64,000 bases of DNA from Jackrogersella multiformis (lineage: Eukaryota > Ascomycota > Sordariomycetes > Xylariales > Hypoxylaceae), in the NCBI GenBank assembly GCA_902806575.1, contig CADCXD010000003.1, positions 124,001 through 188,000 of the forward strand, read 5' to 3'. The notes beneath the pieces were generated by a model. It searched no databases. It had not been told where the DNA came from and was given only the letters and a program-made list of their open reading frames with translations. Both the position numbers and the translations under genes were made by a program. Below, one piece after another: positions 56,494-64,000 of this stretch; the first letter of the stretch is position 1, and every line of letters begins with the position of its first letter.

Positions 56494-58470
56494 TCACAGC
56501 TTGTACAACCTAGGGGTTATCCCCTCAGAGGCCGCGTTTAATAGACCCCGATTGACCCGCCCGTAGTAGTATCTAAGTCCAAGGGCACCAAAGGCTACGA
56601 CGAAGAGCATGGCACAGTTCACGCCGTGCCCGGTAGGGTAGCCCTTCGACGCTTCTTCGGCCTTGTAAATCCAAACTCCTGGGATCTGCCCAAGACCAGC
56701 ACCGATACTAACGTTGAGCGCTACGGCCAACCCAATTGATGCCGTGCTCCACATGTTCGAAGTCAGCCAACCTAACATGGGCGGGATACACCCAAATGCT
56801 CCGGCGGTTCCGACGATTAAGCAGCCATACCGACTAAGATAATCGTCAGGTGGTAACACAGCAGACGCCAGGAAGCCTGCTGCCCCAATTAACGAAGCAA
56901 TGGCACAATGATAGCCTCGGGCGTTGAAGTGATCAGCTGACCATGACATGAGAATTTGAAAGACTTGTCTCGTTAGCTTTAGACTCTCGACTCTCGCCTT
57001 CATGGCTTTCACGGACTCTGGAAAACTTACCATAAGCAGCAGCCCACGGGGGAACTGTAAGTAACTGGGCCTGGAGATCGTGGAAGCCTAGACCGGAAAC
57101 AATTGAAGGAGAGAACAGGGAGAGCGAGCTGAAAGGCAGTGAAACAGCGAAGTAGATAGCGTAATGTCCGTACAGTCGCCAATCGGTAAGCGTACCCTTG
57201 ACATCGGCCCAAGTCATGGAAGAAGCCGAACCTTTGGCACCTTCAAGATATAATCTCTGGGCAGCCAGGTCCTTCTCAGACTCAGAAAGCCATGAAGCTC
57301 TCTCGGGCCAATCTGGTAAGAAGAACCACACGAGAATGCCTGATAGGCACGAAGGAATACCTTCTAGCATGAATAGCCATCGCCAAGCAGAAAGACCGCG
57401 TGTCTGGTTCATGTGTCCAATGCCAAAAGCTATGGCTCCTCCAAAGGCGCCGGCGAGTGTAGCACTGGCGAGAATGAAGGCTACTCGTAGACTACGTTCG
57501 TCGCTTTTATACTAATAAAGGATAAGAGAAGTTGTTAGCAATAGACTGCGAGTTAGACTTATAGAATCCATCCATGCAACTATCCACCTAGATAGTTTAG
57601 TGCCTCTGTAAGTGACTAGTGATGTTGTAGCGTCCCCGGCAATGCTAGCTTAGCCGCATAGCTTGTGGAAATAGTGGAAATAGTGGAAACAACCTTAACC
57701 TTAAAGATTCCAGGTTCCCCATCTTTTCCCAAGTTACCTCAACCTTCTTTTTAACGGGGAAAATAATTGAATAAAAATAAACCTGGAATGTAACAACAAC
57801 AACTCCAATGATTGTGTAAGATTCTCACGGGTCAAAATGAAATGATAAATAATAAAATAATGAATAAAAATAATCAACTCACCCAGAACGTAAGGTAATA
57901 TACCAACCCGGGAAAAAGACCAGCTTCGGAGGCGCCAAGCAAGAAACGGACTCCTGTCATCTGGGGATAGTTCTTAACACCGCCGAGCCCGATGGTGATG
58001 GCGCCCCAAGAAACCATGAGGAATGCAAGCCATCTAGAAGGACGGAGCTTCTTCAGCATAATGTTGGACGGCACCTCGAAGCAGAAATATCCAATTAAAA
58101 ATATCATTAAAGCCAAATTAAATTGGTAGTTCGAGGCTCCCGTCTCCGTCTGCATGTCATTGTGCGTTGACGAGTTGAGGATCTTGGCGTTGCCAATGTT
58201 GGAGCGATCCAGGTAGCAAAGGAAGTAGATGCCGGCCGCCAAAGGTATGATACGCTTATCTTGCCTCCATACTAGCTTGCGCTCTTGTTGCGAAGAGGTG
58301 AGGGCCGTATCGATGGGCGCCTAGCAACGATGAGAAGCTGTTTTAGCATTATTGGAATTTGGTTCGTTACTCGTCTGAAAACATACATCTTTGAAGTTCT
58401 GCCCCTCGAGTTCCTCGGCCATAGGGCCGCCGTTCTTCTCCATGTCGCTAGGGAAATTTTCAGTCGCCAT
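56494..58470 (-). CDS. MFS transporter, Dal5/allantoate permease family
   Basis: Anion:cation symporter-type MFS protein (Dal5/TNA1 group; substrates in the family include allantoate, nicotinate, pantothenate and other small acids). Four exons on the minus strand: 58387-58470, 57883-58320, 57031-57511, 56494-56963 (490 residues). Family marks: FLCYLDRSNIGNAKI in TM1, FFCFEVPSNIMLKKLRPSRW-like sequence after TM2-3 (here YFCFEVPSNI), TGVRFLLGASEAGLFPGLVYY, AWRWLFMLEGIPS and, after intron 3, WSADHFNARGYHC. About 12 membrane segments. Intron 2 (57512-57882) is 371 bases, AT-rich and unusually long for this window; the protein on either side (YYLTFW then YKSDERSLRVAFI) is contiguous in the family, so no exon is missing. 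Substrate cannot be assigned. Confidence 0.9.
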
Positions 58471-59661
58471 TATAGATAGCCGAGCTCCTTCAGGCCAAAG
58501 AGTTCGATGGAAGCGTGTGATGTGGGGATGAGATTATAAAAGGATCGAAGAAGACTTCGACTGGCTAAAAAGGGAATGGGGATAATAGCACCCTTGCAGA
58601 CACTAGCTCTGGGGAACAAAGGAGGGCGGTGAGATTCCCCCGGGGGAAATTCCAAACGCGGGGGAAATCTTCGCCATCGTGACCAGAGTCAAAGGCACAC
58701 GTTTGGGCTAGCCCACCAACTCGCCTCTATCAAGCTACCCGTGGGACCGAGATATGGGACCGAAAAGCGATTCTTACGGACTGTAAGCGCTTTGTGTTAC
58801 AGGTCCTAAATATTTGTCGAATGGCATTCCATCATACCTACGCCCCGTTGCAGCCACGGTAAGATAGTGCGTGCGTGAGATCTCTCTTCGATATCTCCTA
58901 ATGGCGATCACCAATGAGGAGCTGAGAGGAAGATGCCGTATCCCGCGCCACAATATCGCATCAACCTGCGGGGGAAACGGTTTGCTTAACTCGAGTCCGT
59001 TCATCTCCATCCCTACTCGAGTTGGGGTAGCTTGCAAAGCCATCACCTGGGAAACCATTCGGGACGTTCCGGTCGCTAATAAGCTAGGGATGACTGAACA
59101 AAGAAGTGCGAGATCTAGACCGGCGTTGATGATTGCGGTTGGGACGAATCTCTCTGCATGACTTCCCAGTAGAGAAATTAAGGCCCGATTCGAGCTCTAG
59201 CTTGCCAGTTGGCTAATTATCAGTTTTCACTAATGTCTCGAGTAGTAGAATTGAGTTGATCATTGACTGATACGGAGATGGCTGAAGCCGTCTCCTCTCG
59301 CCACCATACCCGGGTACCTTCTATCGTGGCCCCTAGGTGAGCGAGGGCAATGGGTTCAATTTTCCATTGAAAGTTTTCCTTTCTCGTGACAGGATGTAAA
59401 CCCCGATAGGTAATCCTCACTGCTAGGGAGACGGAAGCGCAGAGGTAAGGGTTAGGTGATTACCTATGTAATCGTCCGATACTGCTCCCAATTTGCCGCC
59501 CCGCCGTCGCCGGTAAAGAAATTCGCCATCTCACAAACTCTTTCTCATATTTTCAGTGACTTCAAGATTGAACGACTTGGTCAATGCTCAAGAAGTCGAA
59601 AGGGAGAGATGCTTATGAACAAAACACAACCAATATGAAAACGAGAAAGTATAACGATGAG

Positions 59662-59706
59662 AAATAGGAATTAGGAAATAGGAATTAGGAAACAGGAATT
59701 AAGAAA
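59662..59706. repeat. imperfect AATAGGAATTAGGA tandem repeat
   Basis: Three imperfect copies of a unit of about 14 bases (AATAGGAATTAGGA and variants) lie in tandem in the intergenic region upstream of the Dal5-like transporter. No function is suggested by the sequence. Confidence 0.5.
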
Positions 59707-60022
59707 GGAGATTAATAAGATAGAGATAGAGATGCATCTGATGCTTATACCTTACCTACATAGGGGTAGGTACCTAGGTAGGTATGAATTGCAACTCTAC
59801 AAACGAAAGGGCCAAGACCTCAATGTCAGAGGATAGTGAAAGCAAACCGAGGCCATAATAAAAAACCGAGAGGCAAACAGCACTACCCTCAATCGAATAC
59901 CGAAGACTTGTGATCTTTATTCGTGATCGAAAATAGATGATGCCGTAAGCAGACGAGGAAACAGGTGACGAAAGGTTTGTAATGGGATTTCGCCGGTAAG
60001 TAACGTATCTAGGTACCTAGTG

Positions 60023-60077
60023 TACACTACACTAGATAGCCTGGAGGAGGTAAGTAACGAGTTTGTAGTGTAGTGTA
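60023..60077. repeat. 11-bp inverted repeat
   Basis: Arms TACACTACACT (60023-60033) and AGTGTAGTGTA (60067-60077) are perfect complements around a 33-base loop. A related CACTACACTACACA string lies at about 61029-61041. This could be a hairpin or simply a TAGTG microsatellite that flipped strand. Confidence 0.4.
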
Positions 60078-61385
60078 GAAGCGCTGGAGGCTAGCCAGCA
60101 TTAACACGAGCAGCACGGGCAGCACGAGATTATAGCGCCTTATTTTTAGCAGTGCTAAGAGATTTTAGTGAGGTTTCATTGGGCGTCCAGGTGTATTCAG
60201 CTAGGGGCTGAGTCAGTGCCACGTGCTGCAGCCCTATGGGAACTATCCGATCGCTTCCAAGCCCGTTCTTGTACGTAATTCCAAGGTTCATATATGAGTA
60301 ATCCATACCTACCTACTCCTAAGTGCATCTCCTAAGTGCATACCTTTTTCCTAGGTGGCATTGTTCAGAGCTCGCTTATTACCTCTTACACTTACACTGA
60401 AGGTAACCTTACATTTGAACTTCTGACTTCCAAGGTTGCCTACATACGTGGATCCAATTGTCGATTAGTAATTTCAACAGTATCGTCAAACTCGATATAA
60501 CTTCGTTCCCCTGTATTCGTATACTAGCTCACGGCCGAGAAAACTTAATAAAATCCTAGGATCTAGGTTAATTGGTTCTAAAAGCGCTTACCTGTAGATG
60601 GTGAAAGCTGCAGCTGAAATAACAGAAGAGCGGGGATCCATTTCCTATTCGTCAAGTTCATCTGTATGCAGTAAGAAGCTGAAGGAAGTTAGGGAACAAG
60701 TATAGAAGTATGGAGGCCAATACGTACGTACATACCTACCTAGCAGCCTAGGTACATACCTACATAGTGTACATTTGCACTCCGTCTCCATCGTGAGTTA
60801 TTTCACCACTCACGAAACACTACGTAGGACTTATACATACCTGCCTACCAGGTATGCATTAGCAATAACAGTCCCAACGGGACGGGTCGGTCAGCAAGAC
60901 AACACGAAGTTTGGTTACCTGGATTAACCCTTCTTGGCAAACCCCGGAATGGCCATGGTCCATGGAAATCGGGAATTGCGATGCGTGAGTTTATGTGGCA
61001 TGACTTCATTCCACCGTCTCACTACATACACTACACTACACATGGGAAGTAATAAGCACGTAAACCTAGCGAATACGATACGGAGGCTGTATAACCTGCC
61101 CAGGTGGACTTAGTAAGATTCAGTCACCGCTACGAGATATATGTTAGGTACGTATGATATGAGAAACGGGAAGTCTATATAATACTAGATCGTTGCTACC
61201 TTTTGGATGAAGAAATAAAATAATATTATTCATTCACCACCTACTTAATAACTTGCGAATAACCTCAATAAACTTTGAACTTCACAACCTACAAGTGAAC
61301 ACCTATAATTACCTATAACCACCTAATTCAAACAACCACACTCCCACATAAACACCTAACACCAACCAACCAAACAAACAGCAAA

Positions 61386-61936
61386 ATGAAGACCGTCTCA
61401 GTTCTCTCATCCCTCCTACTCCTAGGAGCCACTTCCGTCTCTGCCGCCCCCGTCACAGAGCGGCAAGTACAACCACCGACCGAGTTGGACATCACGAGCT
61501 TCAGCGCCAACACACTACCTCACGGCGACGGCGCCTTGTAAGTCTCCCTTTCCTGCCCGGCGTCCCCTATTCCCAGCACCTCGTACCGCACCGTACTAAC
61601 ACCAACCCCAGCATATCCTTCAACATCGCCATCCCCAACACCTCGGTATCCACGACGTGCGCGTACTCGGACCAAACCTCCGTCTCCGTGCTCCCCGCGG
61701 TGCCGTTCCAGCCCTGCGCCGACCCGGCCGTGGAGTGGCAGTTCCGCCAGGACCCGTCGCAGCCGGGGACCGAGGGCCAGTACCGCATCGTCGTGACGTA
61801 CGCCTACGACAGCCCCAAGAAGGTCGCCGGCTACCACGAGTGGCCCGCCACCGACTTCCCCCTCCAGAGCTTCGGATCCACCTTCGAGACCTTCTACCAG
61901 GGCACCCCGGACTTCGTCATTTCCAACCTGTCTTAG
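61386..61936 (+). CDS. small secreted protein, possibly AA1-like
   Basis: Two exons, 61386-61537 and 61612-61936, with a 74-base intron (GTAAGT donor, GTACTAAC branch site, CCCCAG acceptor); 158 residues. Signal peptide residues 1-20 (MKTVSVLSSLLLLGATSVSA). The mature domain begins LDITSFSANTLPHGDGAFIS and contains two cysteines (in STTCAYSD and FQPCADPAV), then VEWQFRQD, YRIVVTYAYD and GYHEWPATDFP. The beta-rich pattern and the disulfide pair resemble the Alternaria Alt a 1-like (AA1-like) secreted fold, but I am not certain of the family. It is expressed in many ascomycetes as an apoplastic or spore-surface protein; here nothing nearby indicates a role. Confidence 0.75.
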
Positions 61937-62794
61937 AGACCACTTGTCTCTGTCCGACTAGACGCCGTCTGCGGTTGCAGGGGATAATAGAGGTTGGGTG
62001 TATAGATTCCTGCATGCTCGGAGCCCGCCGCGGGGATTGGTTGCGCAAGACTACCTACGTATAGATGTTAAACAAAATAGCGGTTCCTAGATTCACTAGG
62101 GCCTGATTTAATAATACCTAAATATATATTTTTACTTCACCACTCATACCCTATTTGGCACTGCCTATGTAAAGTGTAGAAATTATTTTATATTCCATAC
62201 TTTAAGGTCAGCACGCCCCTATGAGGTGCGGCTGCGCGATGGGGTGCTATGATAGGGGAACAATAGCAGTGCAGGTGACATTATTTAATCAGGGAACGAA
62301 TTCCCCCTTATAGACCCAATTTTTTTAACCATACAATGCTAGCGCTAATATCTCCCCAGTACTTCGGGTGGTTCCGTGTATGACTTGGGAGCAAGCATTG
62401 CTAACGCCTTATGAGTTGACCATCGCGTTAATATGTCATTGATAATTCGGCCCTGTGTAAAGACAAGTGGCAATGAGTGCATTAATAGATTGACTGATGA
62501 GGCTAGCATTGGCTTTTGATTCGATTATTTTAATATCATTATGAACAGAGAAAATTATTATAGTCGTGATAAGGTGGTATCTGCCACGTCGCGAGACGTG
62601 TTTCGTCTAATGAAATAAAAGCAGCTGGGGAATCAAAGGTGAAAATCATCATAGAAGGTATTATAGTCGGATTTTTCATGACAGACGCCCACCATAATTG
62701 AAAGGCCAAGTCGCCTATTATAGTTGCCACCCAAGGGATTCCCAGAGAGAAAAGAAGAAGAAGAAAAACCTTTAGGTAATTAATGGTTAACTCG
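61937..62794. other. intergenic between convergent genes
   Basis: AT-rich 3' spacer between two convergent genes; no TACCTAGGTA array is obvious here. A 95-codon minus-strand frame at 62539-62826 overlaps the 3' end of the next gene in another frame and is not convincing. Confidence 0.45.
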
Positions 62795-64000
62795 TCAGGT
62801 GGCCGTACCGCTTCCGCTCGGCCCACCTAACGCAGCAGCCGTCTGCTGTTTGATTCGTCTCGGGTCTTCAAGCAGGTCCCAGGCTCTCTCCCTCTTACTC
62901 TTGCGCCCTGCTTCTCCAGCTTGTTCCATTTCGTCGAGGTCGCTGATGTCGTCAGAGCTAAATGAGCTGGCGCTCGGGCTGCGATTTAACACCATACGCA
63001 CGGTGCGGCCTTCCTTCCTCTTAATCTTCATCTGGGCCTCCTTGAGTTTCTCGTCCTCTGGGTCATCACACGCTAGTGCTCGAATATCTAGACCAGGGAA
63101 GTTATGCTCCAAGAACTTTTGGAGGTCGGGCAGCACTGATTTTTCGGGACGATAAGTGCCGCTGCTGTTGTCGATGATCAATTGATAATCTTGCGGCCTC
63201 TTTGGTGGAGATTCTGTGGTGCTCGACTCGCCGACTTCGGGGTCCTCAGTTACATGGGACTTGTTCTTCTTTCGGATGAAGAATTCCCCAGAGAAGGCAA
63301 TATAAATGGCCGCATCGCTGTGCATTAAGTGTTTACTTAACATATCTAGGCCGAATTCAGGTCCCGTGGCGGTATACCGCAATAGTCCGTCCAGAGTGAT
63401 GATATAGGTGAAGAGCTGCCCACCATCGCCAAAGTGCGCCAACTTCAGAAACTGGGCAGTTGCCTCCTCGGTGCACGATTCGAACGTACCCCAATCGGTA
63501 TGTCTATCAAAACTGTATATACGGTTGTGTTGGTGGTGAAGAGCTTTGTGTAGGAGCTTACCCCGTAACCCGCGGCCTCGAAATAAAATCCCAATGATGG
63601 GCCGGAATTCGACAAACCTATGGTACATTTTCGGTGGGACTGGTCCAGCTAGTTGAATCTCGTTGGCCTGGAAATCATACTTTTGCGCCTTCTTCTCTGC
63701 TTTCTTCTCTGCCTGCTTGCCGTTGGTATGTGATGCAGACGCTGCTGCATCTTCGTCATGGCCGGCCGAGTCCTCAACCTCATCGTGATTAACCTTTACA
63801 CCCGTGATTCGGCCAATCATGGGAGAGAAGTGCTTAATATAGTAGGTTGGGCCGACCGTATACATATGGCCATAAGGCGGATCCGATCTGCCCAGAACAA
63901 CAGCACTCATATACAACCTTGGAGTCATAGATTCATCCTTGACGAATGCGGTGGTACAGGCCTTAAGAATATAGGCACGCTTACTACCGCTGCGCTTCTT
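62795..64000 (-). CDS. conserved fungal protein, 5' part outside window
   Basis: The 3' part of a gene running off the right edge; 401 residues are visible and the frame is open to base 64000, so the true start lies outside (the Met at 63928 is internal). The visible part begins KKRSGSKRAYILKACTTAFV and contains YGHMYTVGPTYYIKHFSPMI, a basic/acidic Ala-rich insert (EKKAEKKAQK), then YHRFVEFRPIIGILFRGRGL, a conserved stretch around SFDRHTDWGTFESCTEEATAQFLK, and a low-complexity C-terminus rich in Ser, Asp and Glu. There is no signal peptide or membrane segment in this part. It looks like a widely conserved but functionally unassigned fungal cytosolic protein; I do not recognise a named domain. 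Confidence 0.65.
   Translation of the reverse strand, partial: KKRSGSKRAYILKACTTAFVKDESMTPRLYMSAVVLGRSDPPYGHMYTVGPTYYIKHFSPMIGRITGVKVNHDEVEDSAGHDEDAAASASHTNGKQAEKKAEKKAQKYDFQANEIQLAGPVPPKMYHRFVEFRPIIGILFRGRGLRGKLLHKALHHQHNRIYSFDRHTDWGTFESCTEEATAQFLKLAHFGDGGQLFTYIITLDGLLRYTATGPEFGLDMLSKHLMHSDAAIYIAFSGEFFIRKKNKSHVTEDPEVGESSTTESPPKRPQDYQLIIDNSSGTYRPEKSVLPDLQKFLEHNFPGLDIRALACDDPEDEKLKEAQMKIKRKEGRTVRMVLNRSPSASSFSSDDISDLDEMEQAGEAGRKSKRERAWDLLEDPRRIKQQTAAALGGPSGSGTAT

Larger units (their letters stand above)
58471..61385. other. large intergenic region, no gene recognised
   Basis: About 2.9 kb between divergent genes for the Dal5-like transporter and a small secreted protein. It holds AGGAATTAGGAAATAGGAATTAGGAAACAGGAATTA-type tandem repeats (about 59667-59703), an 11-base inverted repeat (TACACTACACT at 60023-60033, complement at 60067-60077), and the usual TACCTAGGTA motifs. 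A CTATATAATA string at about 61174-61183 lies some 200 bases before the secreted-protein start. Frames around 58774-59161 on both strands are similar in length and I recognise neither. Confidence 0.5.

Noticed and set aside
58774..59161. Overlapping frames of about 95 codons on both strands
   Set aside because: Neither shows recognisable motifs or splice partners; kept only as part of the intergenic note.

Overview
The window is a filamentous ascomycete nuclear genome (Pezizomycotina; Sordariomycete-like by overall feel, but no marker proves the class). Nearly every gene is interrupted by short GT-AG introns of about 50-160 bases with CTAAC/CTGAC-type branch sites. Gene content is fungal (Zn2Cys6 regulator, highly reducing polyketide synthase, Cox23, Ilm1, Trs130, Mdm20). 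Intergenic DNA is littered with the palindrome TACCTAGGTA and short ACCT/AGGT arrays. I rebuilt the genes by hand-splicing; exon coordinates are in each entry.

Left part (about 2.0-23.5 kb) is a candidate secondary-metabolite cluster. In order it holds a BAHD/Tri101-type acyltransferase (-), a Zn2Cys6 regulator (+), a 14-TM drug:H+ antiporter-type MFS pump (+), a 2589-residue highly reducing PKS (KS-AT-DH-cMT-ER-KR-ACP, no release domain, +), a small YdeI/OmpD-associated-like protein (+), and a DUF3445 / heme-dependent oxidative N-demethylase-like protein with an N-terminal membrane segment (+). The reading I favour: the PKS makes a reduced, C-methylated chain; the acyltransferase is a candidate for off-loading or esterification; the heme protein is a candidate tailoring oxidase; the MFS pump exports the product; the Zn2Cys6 protein regulates the set. 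The right-hand members are only tentatively part of it.

Middle part (24.9-49.7 kb) is mostly housekeeping: a YPL150W-like CAMK-family kinase, a small secreted protein, an M20 metallopeptidase, methylthioribose-1-phosphate isomerase, TRAPP II subunit Trs130/TRAPPC10, the beta subunit of geranylgeranyltransferase I, an Ilm1-family membrane protein, the NatB auxiliary subunit Naa25/Mdm20, and a four-exon Cox23 gene encoding only 83 residues, recovered from its twin CX9C motif.

Right part (52-64 kb) is more accessory: a membrane-anchored PAN/Apple-like protein, a secreted tannase/feruloyl esterase, a Dal5-family MFS transporter, a small secreted cysteine-containing protein, and the 3' part of a conserved fungal gene running off the right edge. 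No tRNA, rRNA, transposase or CRISPR array was recognised.
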